From Candidatus Anammoximicrobium sp. (GTDB lineage Bacteria > Planctomycetota > Planctomycetia > Pirellulales > Pirellulaceae): a stretch of 64,000 nucleotides of DNA. A program made the translations under genes and the position numbers. Under the pieces are notes generated by a model, which saw nothing but the letters and a program-made list of their open reading frames with translations, ran no database searches and was not told the origin of the DNA. This document shows positions 44,396-52,276 of this stretch, one piece after another (position 1 is the stretch's first letter; every line of letters begins with the position of its first letter). The stretch is from contig JAAYYU010000223.1 in NCBI GenBank assembly GCA_012515235.1, positions 24,444 to 88,443 of the forward strand, written 5' to 3'.

Positions 44396-46606
44396 CTAAC
44401 CTTCGCGTTGCGGTTTGAACATCACGGCGGCCAGTGGCGGCAGGGTGATTCGCATCGCGTGGGGGCGGCCGTGGCAGCCGGGCTGCTGGGCCGTGACGTG
44501 CTGGGCGTTGCCTACGTTGCTGCCGTTGTAGTACTTGGAGTCGCTGTTGAAGATCTCGCGGTACACACCGCCCAGCGGGACGCCCACGCAGTAGTTCTCG
44601 CGCACAACGGGGGTAAAGTTGCAGCAGACGACGACAAAGTCCTGCGGGTCTTTGGCCTTTCTCAGATAGCAGAGCACGCTTTCCGGTGCGTTGTGGCAAT
44701 CGATCCACTCGAATCCCGGATGCTCGAATTCCAGTTCATACAGCGCCGGTTCACGGCGGTAGACGGCGTTCAAGTCCGCCACCAGCCGCTGCATCCCTTC
44801 GTGGTTCGGCCAGTCCAGCAGTTCCCACTGCAATTGCTGATCGTGATTCCATTCGTTCCACTGCGCGATTTCGCCGCCCATGAACAGCAGCTTTTTGCCG
44901 GGATGCGTCCACTGATAAGCCAGCAGCAGCCGCAAGTTGGCGAACTTCTGCCACAGGTCGCCGGGCATCTGGCTGATCAACGCGCCCTTCATGTGGACGA
45001 CCTCGTCGTGCGAGAAGGGCAGGACGAAATTCTCAGTAAAGGCGTACAGCAGGCTGAACGTCAAGTCGTTGTGGTGATGCCGGCGGTGTATCGGTTCGCG
45101 GCGCATGTACCGCAGCGTGTCGTTCATCCAGCCCATGTTCCACTTCATGCTGAAGCCCAAGCCGCCAAAGTCGGTCGGCCGTGAAACGCCGCTCCAGGCA
45201 GTGGACTCCTCCGCAATCGTCAGGATGCCGGGAAACTGGCTGTGCGTCACACGGTTGAATTCCCGCAACATGCTGATGGCCTGCAGGTTCTCGTTTCCGC
45301 CGTGCTCGTTCGGCAGCCATTGACCGGGCTTGCGGCTATAGTCCAGGTACAGCATCGAGGCTACCGCGTCCACGCGCAGGCCGTCGATGTGGTACTTGTC
45401 CAGCCAGAACAGGGAATTGGCGATCAAGAAATTTCGCACCTCGTTGCGGCCGTAGTTGAACACCTTGGTGCCCCAGTCGGGATGTTCGCCCAGACGCGGA
45501 TCCTCGTGTTCGTACAACGCGGTGCCGTCGAAGCGGGCCAAGCCGTGTGCGTCGCCGGGGAAGTGGGCCGGCACCCAGTCGACGATCACGCCGATGCCAT
45601 TCTGATGGCAGTAGTCCACGAAGTACATGAAATCTTCCGGACTGCCGTAGCGGCCGGTCGTGGCGTAGTAGCTGATCGGCTGATATCCCCAACTGCCGTA
45701 GAACGGATGCTCGGAAACCGGCAGCAACTCCAGGTGCGTAAAGTTCATCCGGCGGCAGTACTCGACCAGCCGATGAGCCACTTCCCGGTAACTCAGCCAT
45801 TCGCCTTCGCACCGTTGCCAACTGCCCAGGTGGACTTCGTAGATCGAGATCGGTTGGTGCAGGAAGCTGGTCTCACGGCGCTGTCTAAGCCACTCGTCAT
45901 CGGCCCACGTGTAGCGGTTCAAGTCCCGGACCACGGAGGCGGAATGCGGCGGGACCTCTGCGCCGAAGGCGTAGGGATCCGCTTTGTCCAGCACCTGTCC
46001 GTCCCGTGTCTTGATGCGGTATTTGTACAGCTGGCCTTCCTCCAGGCCCGGCAAAAACAGCTCCCAAATGCCGTTGGCCCAATGACGGCGCAGGTGATGC
46101 CGGCGGTCGTCCCATTGATTGAAATCGCCGACTACGCTGACGCTCTCGGCGTTCGGCGCCCAGACGGCAAAATTGACTCCCGACACGCCGTCGAGCGTGC
46201 GGAGGTGAGCGCCCATCACGTCGTAGGCACGGTAATGAGTTCCTTCTCCGAGAAGATACAGGTCGTAGTCGGAGAACAGCGTGGAAAAAGCGTAAGGGTC
46301 TTCCATGGTTGTCATTTGACCATGTTTGTCCGCAACCCGCAATTGGTACCGCCGTTTTTGCTCGTCCCCCGGCCAGGGGCAAATGGCCTCGTAGAGCCCC
46401 GCCGGATGCACTCGCCGCATCGGCAACGCGGTGTGGTGCTCCGGATGAACCACCCAGACCTGCTGCGAATCCGGCAAGAACACGCGGACCGCCGTCACCT
46501 GGCGCCCGTCCGTTTCCAAGTCGTGCGGCCCCAATAACTCGGCCGGATTGCCGTGCGTCCCGTTGACGACCGCGCCGACGCTGCTCAACGACAACTGTGT
46601 GCGCAC
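44396..46606 (-). CDS. glgB: 1,4-alpha-glucan branching enzyme
   Basis: 736 residues from GTG 46606, chosen because GGAGG lies eight bases upstream and the frame before it has no similarity. N1 and CBM48 domains (LPDSQQVWVVHPEH; FAVWAPNAESVSVVGDFNQW) are followed by the GH13 barrel. The catalytic set is visible: nucleophile Asp near 412 in GLRVDAVASMLYLDYSR, Glu near 464 in LTIAEESTAW, and Asp near 533 in LPFSHDEVVHMKG. It forms alpha-1,6 branches in glycogen. glgC is 11 kb away on the other strand. A second stop is not seen; the C-terminus PPLAAVMFKP is standard. Confidence 0.95.
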   Translation of the reverse strand: MRTQLSLSSVGAVVNGTHGNPAELLGPHDLETDGRQVTAVRVFLPDSQQVWVVHPEHHTALPMRRVHPAGLYEAICPWPGDEQKRRYQLRVADKHGQMTTMEDPYAFSTLFSDYDLYLLGEGTHYRAYDVMGAHLRTLDGVSGVNFAVWAPNAESVSVVGDFNQWDDRRHHLRRHWANGIWELFLPGLEEGQLYKYRIKTRDGQVLDKADPYAFGAEVPPHSASVVRDLNRYTWADDEWLRQRRETSFLHQPISIYEVHLGSWQRCEGEWLSYREVAHRLVEYCRRMNFTHLELLPVSEHPFYGSWGYQPISYYATTGRYGSPEDFMYFVDYCHQNGIGVIVDWVPAHFPGDAHGLARFDGTALYEHEDPRLGEHPDWGTKVFNYGRNEVRNFLIANSLFWLDKYHIDGLRVDAVASMLYLDYSRKPGQWLPNEHGGNENLQAISMLREFNRVTHSQFPGILTIAEESTAWSGVSRPTDFGGLGFSMKWNMGWMNDTLRYMRREPIHRRHHHNDLTFSLLYAFTENFVLPFSHDEVVHMKGALISQMPGDLWQKFANLRLLLAYQWTHPGKKLLFMGGEIAQWNEWNHDQQLQWELLDWPNHEGMQRLVADLNAVYRREPALYELEFEHPGFEWIDCHNAPESVLCYLRKAKDPQDFVVVCCNFTPVVRENYCVGVPLGGVYREIFNSDSKYYNGSNVGNAQHVTAQQPGCHGRPHAMRITLPPLAAVMFKPQREG

Positions 46607-46757
46607 CGTAGATGCCTCCGTGATAAGGCCTGTTCTTCCTGCTGTTCCAAGGGAATGAAGCCGGCGTCTCAGCAACCTGCAGGTTTCCAAAAGCCCCGTT
46701 CGTCAGGGAAAACCGGTTCCAAGAGCCGGGCGGCTTCGGCCGCCACCGCGGGCCGTG

Positions 46758-47396
46758 CTAGGCCGCCTCCAAGCGGAAGCCGCCCGTCAACCGAGAACGA
46801 CAACGCTGCCAGAGCTCGCGGACCGCTTGGCCCCAGGACGCGGCGACTTGCCGATTCGGCCTGACCGGACGCCGCCGAGTCCGCACTTTTCTCCGCGGGG
46901 GCGCTGAGTCCGCACAACCCTGATCCGCTGCCGGAAAAACCGCCGGGGCAGCATGCATGGCGGGCGTTTCCGGCATGTCGAATCGCCACACACGACATTC
47001 CACTCGATGATATTGCATGGCCCGGTCAACTCGTTGCCAAAGGTCCCGATTTTTGATCGGCGCCATCTCGCCAAATCGTTCCCACCGCCAACCGTTTGCC
47101 CGCCAGTCCTGCAAACCAAACAGAAACCCGCGACTGACGTAGCGACTGGTGGTCACGACGGTGACACGCGACGGCTGGGACAGGGCCTCCAAGCCGCGCA
47201 CGACCGCCAGCAGCGCCAAACGGCTTTCTTCCGACTCGGACTCCTCGTCCGCTGCCTCGAACCTCGTCTTGCCATCGACCGTCTCCAAGACAAATCGCCA
47301 CTGGCCGACGTCCGCTCGCGATTGGCGTTTGTCTGCCGCGGGGCGACGAGCCTGGGATTCCGAAAACAGAAGATAGTGGGGAGCTGATGCGGTCAT
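46758..47396 (-). CDS. RNase HI-fold protein lacking the catalytic residues
   Basis: 212 residues from ATG 47396, chosen because relatives start near here; the ribosome site is weak. The fold of RNase HI is recognisable in the order of strands and the stretch GLQDWRANGWRWERFGEMAPIKNRDLWQRVDRAMQ (shown as positions about 92-126). However the four catalytic residues differ: the first Asp (TDGS position) reads FSES, the Glu position (RMEL) reads RLAL, the second Asp (TDSQYV) reads TTSRYV, and the region of the fourth is missing. The C-terminal ~60 residues are Arg/Pro-rich. It is probably a nucleic-acid binder or an inactive relative, not a nuclease. Its neighbours are glgB and an ABC ATPase. 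Confidence 0.75.
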   Translation of the reverse strand: MTASAPHYLLFSESQARRPAADKRQSRADVGQWRFVLETVDGKTRFEAADEESESEESRLALLAVVRGLEALSQPSRVTVVTTSRYVSRGFLFGLQDWRANGWRWERFGEMAPIKNRDLWQRVDRAMQYHRVECRVWRFDMPETPAMHAAPAVFPAADQGCADSAPPRRKVRTRRRPVRPNRQVAASWGQAVRELWQRCRSRLTGGFRLEAA

Positions 47397-47719
47397 CGGA
47401 GCAACCTGCCTGATCCGGGGCGAAACGACGGATAACCGGCCCTTCCGTTGGCAACGCTGCGTGTCCGTACAACCGATTCGATCCGAACTTTGATCGTCCC
47501 GAACCAGGGGACTTCGTTCAAAGCGTTTCACAAATCGGAAAGAGCAACCTATATTCTCCAGTCTGTTCATCTAAACTCTTGCCGCTCTTTTCGGAAAAGC
47601 AAACCCATATCGCCAAGTCATTCCGGATCCGGAAAAGGGGGCAGGACTTGTTCCTCAAAAAGAGTCCTGATCCCGTTTCATCGAGACAGGTGTACGCGGC
47701 TTGGGCAGCGGTCACTCGC
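47397..47719. other. Palindrome-rich interval, 323 bases
   Basis: No gene supported. It contains a perfect 14-base palindrome TTCCGGATCCGGAA (47621-47634) and a hairpin CAGGACT...AGTCCTG (47642-47669). The leftward RNase-HI-like gene's promoter must be at the left edge. Confidence 0.5.
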
Positions 47720-48673
47720 TCAGCCAACACCGCTCCTCCCGGCTCCCGTGAACGGCTCTCCAGCGGACACCATGCGCCGGTAGGCCATCGCAAAGTCCTC
47801 CTCGTCCGGCTCCAGGCCGGTGATCACCACGTTGTGCCGCAACGACTCGGCGAACACGTCGCGCGTCGACAGTTGGTCCGGCAGCCGGATCCGCGCGACG
47901 TCGCCCGTCTCCGCCGCTTGGACTTCAACGCCTTGGCAGCGCAGGTGGTCGAGCAGCGCTCGTGCGTCGCCGCTGCAGCGAATCCGGAACCGCTTGGCTT
48001 GAGCTTGCCGGAACTCCTCAATCCGCCCCGTGCGCACGACGGCGCCGCGGTCCAGGATCACGGCCGTCTGGCAGACGCGTTCGATGTCGCCCAGCAAATG
48101 GCTGGACAGGATCAGCGAACGATTCGGCCGCTGGGCCAGCGCCCGCAACACGCCCAGCATCGCCGTACGGCCGTCCGGATCGAGGCCCGCCGTCGGTTCG
48201 TCCAGCAACAGCACTCGGGGATCGTGGACCAGGGCCGCGGCCAACTTGAGCCGCTGCTTCATGCCCACCGAGTACTGCTCCAGATAGCGATAGCGGGCCT
48301 CCTCCAGCCCCAGGTACGAGAGCACCTCGTGGGCTCGCCGCAACGACTGCCGCCGGGGCATGCCGCTCAGTTGGCCGGCCAACGCGACGTATTCCACGCC
48401 GCGCAGGCCGGGCACCAGCGAACCGCGTTCCGGCATGTATCCTACGCGGCCGCGGACGCGGACACCGGCGGTGCGCACATCCAGTCCCAAGACCCGTGCC
48501 ACGCCTTGCGTCGGCCGAATCAGCCCCAGCAGGATCTGCAGCAGGGTCGACTTGCCCGCCCCGTTCTGACCGACCAGCCCGATCGCCCCCGCCTCGACCA
48601 CCAGCGACACGTCGCACAACGCGCGAACGCGGCCGTAATCGTGCGTCACAGCGATCAGTTCGAAGAGAGGCAT
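47720..48673 (-). CDS. ABC-2-type ATPase subunit (orphan)
   Basis: 317 residues from ATG 48673; a TTG at 48682 adds three residues. Walker A GLVGQNGAGKSTLL, signature YSVGMKQRLKLAAAL, Walker B VLLLDEPTAGLDP, and the switch His in LILSSHLLGDIE. The C-terminal extension fits ABC-2 ATPases. No permease gene is next to it: on one side is a repeat-rich gap and on the other a SIS-domain gene. It is the second permease-less ATPase of this class in the window. Confidence 0.9.
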   Translation of the reverse strand: MPLFELIAVTHDYGRVRALCDVSLVVEAGAIGLVGQNGAGKSTLLQILLGLIRPTQGVARVLGLDVRTAGVRVRGRVGYMPERGSLVPGLRGVEYVALAGQLSGMPRRQSLRRAHEVLSYLGLEEARYRYLEQYSVGMKQRLKLAAALVHDPRVLLLDEPTAGLDPDGRTAMLGVLRALAQRPNRSLILSSHLLGDIERVCQTAVILDRGAVVRTGRIEEFRQAQAKRFRIRCSGDARALLDHLRCQGVEVQAAETGDVARIRLPDQLSTRDVFAESLRHNVVITGLEPDEEDFAMAYRRMVSAGEPFTGAGRSGVG

Positions 48674-48739
48674 GGAAATCAAGGATGAAGGACGAAGGAT
48701 GAAGCTTTAGACGCCGTGGGGAGAACAACATCGGGGAAG

Positions 48740-48826
48740 GCACTAGCCGTCGGTTACGGACTCGCCGCTACACCGGCGGCTAGCGCTCCGCGGACATCGA
48801 ACCCTTCTTCCTCCAACGATGCTAAG
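48740..48826. repeat. Repeat related to the 15468 element
   Basis: GCACTAGCCGTCGGT (48740-48754) is complementary at 13 of 15 bases to 48772-48786. The latter, read on the minus strand, is GCGCTAGCCGCCGGT, identical to 15498-15512. The right end AACGATGCTAAG (48815-48826) resembles AACGATGCTTAG at the end of the 15468 element. The stop codon of the SIS gene lies inside this end. Confidence 0.7.
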
Positions 48827-49847
48827 TCCCAGCCACGAATTCGTTCCCGACCTTGCGGGCCCGCTCGGGCTTGTCCAGGTTCACGCCGGAACGTAGGCCG
48901 ACTTCGACCAGGATATTCCAGCCGGCTGCCATTTGGACGTAGCCGCTCAGGTCGCCGGCGTCGGGAATCCGGATTGTCGGGAACGGTGTTGGGCGGCTGG
49001 CGACCGCGATCACCTTCAGCCCGACGCCCTTGACTAGGACCTCTTCGATCTTCTCTTCCGAGCCCTCGTAGGGATCGATCCAGATCACCACCTGGTCGCG
49101 GGTCATGACTTCCTCGATCCCATGTAGCGCGTACGTGCCTTCCAGAAAGTCTGCCGTCTTCCGCGTGATCTCGTTGGTTTTCAACGTCAGTTCCTCGGCC
49201 ACCCCTACGTTGCGTCCGGCCCAGAAAATCATGCTCGCGCCGGCGACGGCATCGGCCAACTCGGCCTCGATGGGCATCGTCAACGCTTGCTCGAACTTGC
49301 GGCTGAGTTCGCCCAATCGGGGCGCCAACTGCTTCTCTCCGGCAACGGCTTCCAGGAGGGCGCGATAGAACAGCGCTTGTTCGATCACGCTCTTGGTCGC
49401 CGCCACCGCGCCCTCCTCGCCACAGGCCAGGACGTAACCCTTCGTGGCCAGCGATTCCAGCTTGCTGTTGGCAAACGCGGTCAAGCTGTACAACTGCTCG
49501 TGGCCGCGCTCCTGCAACCCGGTAAACAGCTCGATCACTTCCCGCGTTCGTCCCGAGTTGGACAAGGCGAAGACCGCCCAGCCGTCCAGGTCGTATTCCT
49601 GCGCCTGGCGAGCGGCTTCCGTGTGCAACTCCAGCTTCCAGCCACGGCGGCGAGCATGGGCGATGGCGTTCTTGGCGGGGAAGATGCGGCTGGAACCTTC
49701 GCCAGTCATCAGCAGCCGACCCACGCTGGCAATGGCTTCCGCCGTATCCAGCGCTTGATCCGCGTCAAACCGTTCGACGACGGCCGTGGTTGCCAGCATG
49801 TCGCGAACCAAACCAAACTGCGTGTGCTTGTCGTTGTTGCGTTGCAT
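48822..49847 (-). CDS. SIS-domain sugar isomerase (GlmS/AgaS-like)
   Basis: 341 residues, AGGAG upstream. Two SIS domains: the first has GRLLMTGEGSSRIFPAKNA, WAVFALSNSGRTREVIELF and GCEEGAVAATKSVIEQA-like sequence (read CGEEGAVAATKSVIEQA); the second has IFWAGRNVGVAEELTLKTNEIT and YALHGIEEVM. This is the isomerase half of GlmS without the glutaminase domain, as in AgaS-type aldose-ketose isomerases. Likely substrate: an amino-sugar phosphate. The heptamer array at 49862 lies directly before its start. Confidence 0.9.
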   Translation of the reverse strand: MQRNNDKHTQFGLVRDMLATTAVVERFDADQALDTAEAIASVGRLLMTGEGSSRIFPAKNAIAHARRRGWKLELHTEAARQAQEYDLDGWAVFALSNSGRTREVIELFTGLQERGHEQLYSLTAFANSKLESLATKGYVLACGEEGAVAATKSVIEQALFYRALLEAVAGEKQLAPRLGELSRKFEQALTMPIEAELADAVAGASMIFWAGRNVGVAEELTLKTNEITRKTADFLEGTYALHGIEEVMTRDQVVIWIDPYEGSEEKIEEVLVKGVGLKVIAVASRPTPFPTIRIPDAGDLSGYVQMAAGWNILVEVGLRSGVNLDKPERARKVGNEFVAGT

Positions 49848-49861
49848 GAGTTGAGCTCCTT

Positions 49862-49952
49862 GTCAGTGGTCAGTGGTCAGTGGTCAGTGGTCAGTGGTCA
49901 GTGGTCAGTGGTCAGTGGTCAGTGGTCAGTGGTCAGTCGTCAGTGGTCAGTC
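49862..49952. repeat. Heptamer tandem array (GTCAGTG), about 13 units
   Basis: Ten perfect GTCAGTG units run from 49862 to 49931, then three variants GTCAGTC, GTCAGTG, GTCAGTC. On the minus strand, in the direction of the SIS gene, this reads as repeats of ACCACTG ending 14 bases before that gene's ATG. It is the largest of the period-7 arrays. Confidence 0.95.
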
Positions 49953-50041
49953 GTTGTTCGGCGGCGTTCGGCGGCGTGCGGAAGGAGACTGGGCGGCGTC
50001 GCTGGCATCGTTGCGGGTTGGCTGGCCAGGTCGAAGGCGAA

Positions 50042-50791
50042 TCAAAGGTTGGCGGTCCAGGCCATGAGTTGACAGAAGAATTTGGCGTACAGGTCGCCGA
50101 CTTCGATGGCCTCCGCGCCGGGGGCTTGGGAAGTCACCCGGCCTGGGCCCCAGTCGATCAGGCCGCCGACCCAGTGCGGCGCGACGTCGGTGGCCAGCGC
50201 CGCCACGCGGCCGCGGCCGAAACAGCCTGCGACCAGCAGCGGATCACTGTCATCCAACTCAAACCGCACGTTTTCGCCGGATCGCATGGCACGGAACCGG
50301 TGCGTCTCCAGAATCACTTCCGCCGCGGGCTTGGGGCGAATGCGGTTAAAGCCGCCGATGCACGGTGGACGCGCGTCCCAGGGCAGGCCTTGTACGGCAG
50401 GGTGATCCAGGACGCGACGGACCAGCGCCGGCTGATCGCAGTTCACCCGGTCATCCGCCGAACTGATTTCCACGGGCAAGGCTGCCGCGACGGCCGTCTG
50501 ATCCCAATCGCCGCCGCAGCCGTGATAGGATTCCCAGCCGCCCAGCATGAGCAACCCGGCGCCCGCCTCGACCGCCTGCACCAACCGCTGCTGCAGAGGC
50601 GGCGACAGGCGGGCCGACGGATAGTCGCTCAGCACGACCAACGATCGCGGGACATCCAACAGCGCCGCGTCGGCCGGCACGTGGCTGGGCAGATAGTCAA
50701 ACGACCAGCCCGCATGGTGGATCAAGCCGGCCAGGTAGGCCGCCGCCCCCGGTAAGCTCGTATCGCCCAAATAGAGTACAGAAATGGTCAT
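50042..50791 (-). CDS. Glutamine amidotransferase-like protein
   Basis: 249 residues from ATG 50791; relatives start at TISVLYLGD, so the frame upstream to 50914 is not used. Class I amidotransferase-like fold: LYLGDTSLPGAAAYLAG, FDYLPSHVPAD, VVLSDYPSARLSPP, GAGLLMLGGWESYHG and the C-terminal GRGRVAALATDVAPHWVGG. The catalytic Cys and His of true amidotransferases are not evident, so it may be a binding domain (ThuA/DUF1355-like). It is preceded by a 20-base tandem duplication. Function unknown. Confidence 0.75.
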   Translation of the reverse strand: MTISVLYLGDTSLPGAAAYLAGLIHHAGWSFDYLPSHVPADAALLDVPRSLVVLSDYPSARLSPPLQQRLVQAVEAGAGLLMLGGWESYHGCGGDWDQTAVAAALPVEISSADDRVNCDQPALVRRVLDHPAVQGLPWDARPPCIGGFNRIRPKPAAEVILETHRFRAMRSGENVRFELDDSDPLLVAGCFGRGRVAALATDVAPHWVGGLIDWGPGRVTSQAPGAEAIEVGDLYAKFFCQLMAWTANL

Positions 50792-50797
50792 GCTTTG

Positions 50798-50837
50798 GGT
50801 TCTTTGACAGTGGCTGGGGTTCTCGGACAGTGGCTGG
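50798..50837. repeat. 20-base tandem duplication before a start codon
   Basis: GGTTCTTTGACAGTGGCTGG (50798-50817) is followed directly by a copy differing at two bases (50818-50837). On the minus strand it ends seven bases before the ATG at 50791, again placing a tandem repeat beside a start codon. Confidence 0.9.
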
Positions 50838-50940
50838 CAAGGATGTATCCCAACGCCCCCGCTCTTGCGGACAAGCCTGGGCTGACTGCAAAGACGGGGC
50901 TTCTGTGCCGACAACCGACTCCAGGAGTCCCGCCCGGCGG

Positions 50941-51309
50941 CTACTGCGCCAAACGGGCCTTCATGACGCCGACCACCCGTTCCATCTGCGGCTCCAGGTC
51001 CGCAAGCACCGAGGGGGCGTTGTCAAAGGCGGAGTTCTTACCCATCTCCTCCAGTTGAAACGCCAGATCGCTCGCCACAGCCGAATCAAAGATCCGCAGC
51101 GAGCCCTTGAGCGTGTGCGCCGAGCGCCGCAGCAGCACGGCATCCCGCTGACTGATCGAGCGGCGAATGTCCGCCATCAGCGTTGTCGCTTCCTCGAGGA
51201 AGACGCGGACCAGGTCCAGCAGCAACGCTTCGTCGTCGCCGGCAGCTCCCAGGGCGGCGGACCAGTTGATCAATCCCTCATGGCCAGTCTGTTCTTCCGT
51301 CATCTTCAT
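50941..51309 (-). CDS. HPt phosphotransfer protein
   Basis: 122 residues. The phosphoacceptor motif is His65 in RRSAHTLKGSLRIFDS, exactly the HPt signature (HxLKG). The rest is a four-helix bundle (DLVRVFLEEATTLM; ASDLAFQLEEMGK). The ATG at 51309 overlaps the stop of the PIG-L gene (ATGA). HPt proteins carry phosphate between hybrid kinases and response regulators. No kinase or regulator adjoins it. Confidence 0.92.
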   Translation of the reverse strand: MKMTEEQTGHEGLINWSAALGAAGDDEALLLDLVRVFLEEATTLMADIRRSISQRDAVLLRRSAHTLKGSLRIFDSAVASDLAFQLEEMGKNSAFDNAPSVLADLEPQMERVVGVMKARLAQ

Positions 51310-52148
51310 CCCTCGTCAGGCAAGAAGGGGAATAGTCTGTTTCGAAGTTCCGGCGTCAGAGGTGTGCCGTATTCGCACGTTTCAAAGGCTTCAATGTAGC
51401 GGATTTGCCGGCCGATTTCCTCCCCATAGGCCAAAATAATGGCTTCCCGATGCCGATCCGCCAACGGCGCCAGCACGCCCAGGAACCAGTCCCGCAGCCA
51501 TTGCCGTTGCTGGTCCCGGTTGCTCGGCACCTGATCCAGTTCTCCTCGATTGAACGGCAGCCAGTCGAAGACCTGGGAGCGGTGGCAAGCCAGCATGTCG
51601 AGCACCGAATCCAACACCGGCTCGATGTCCACCACCACCGACGGCGAAAACGGAGAAGGCCGCTGAAAGTCGTCGGACAGATACATGATCACCGGCATCC
51701 GCGCCAGGGCTGGCGTCTGGGACGCGACCGCGGGCACCGTCAGCAGGTAGGAGGCGTCGCAGACCAGCAGCGACGTGTTGCGATGGTCCGGGTGGTAATC
51801 GTTCGGACGATGCGTCAGCACCAGATTGGGGTCGTACTGACGGATCAAGCGAATGATCTCGTCGCGAGCCTCCAGAGTCGGCTGCAAGGCGCCGTCGGGA
51901 TAAGACAGCACGCGGTACTCCACGCCCAAGACTCGCCCCGACGCCGCGGTTTCCTCGCGCCGCTCGGCGGCCAACTGCGGTCCGTATCGCGTCTGGTGCC
52001 CCGATCGGCCGTCCGTGACGCTGACAAAACAGACGTCGGATCCGCTCTGACGATACAGCGCGGCGAGCCCGCCGGCCTTGTATTCGCAATCGTCGGGATG
52101 GGCCCCGATCACCATCATCCGCGGCGCTCGTCCGCCTACCTTTGCCAT
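51306..52148 (-). CDS. PIG-L family deacetylase (LmbE/BshB-like)
   Basis: 280 residues. The zinc-binding motif MVIGAHPDDCEYKAGG is present near residue 15, and HRPNDYHPDHRNTS supplies the further His residues. The family deacetylates N-acetyl sugars in lipid anchors, mycothiol and bacillithiol pathways. The substrate here is unknown. The reading frame overlaps the HPt gene, so the pair is translationally coupled, an unusual link between a deacetylase and a phosphorelay protein. It lies 128 bases after kbl on the same strand. Confidence 0.92.
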   Translation of the reverse strand: MAKVGGRAPRMMVIGAHPDDCEYKAGGLAALYRQSGSDVCFVSVTDGRSGHQTRYGPQLAAERREETAASGRVLGVEYRVLSYPDGALQPTLEARDEIIRLIRQYDPNLVLTHRPNDYHPDHRNTSLLVCDASYLLTVPAVASQTPALARMPVIMYLSDDFQRPSPFSPSVVVDIEPVLDSVLDMLACHRSQVFDWLPFNRGELDQVPSNRDQQRQWLRDWFLGVLAPLADRHREAIILAYGEEIGRQIRYIEAFETCEYGTPLTPELRNRLFPFLPDEG

Positions 52149-52276
52149 CTCGATTCACTCCCCTTCTGCCGTCTGGAACGCTGCCTGGAGCGCTGTTTGC
52201 ATTTTCACAAACCGGGACGCTGCCCCGATCGGTCGCGTCAGGGTCACAAGTCGCGAGGACCGGTTTGCGCGTGGCC

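Noticed and set aside
49862..49952. CRISPR array
   Set aside because: Units are 7 bases with no spacers and no cas genes nearby; it is a simple tandem repeat.
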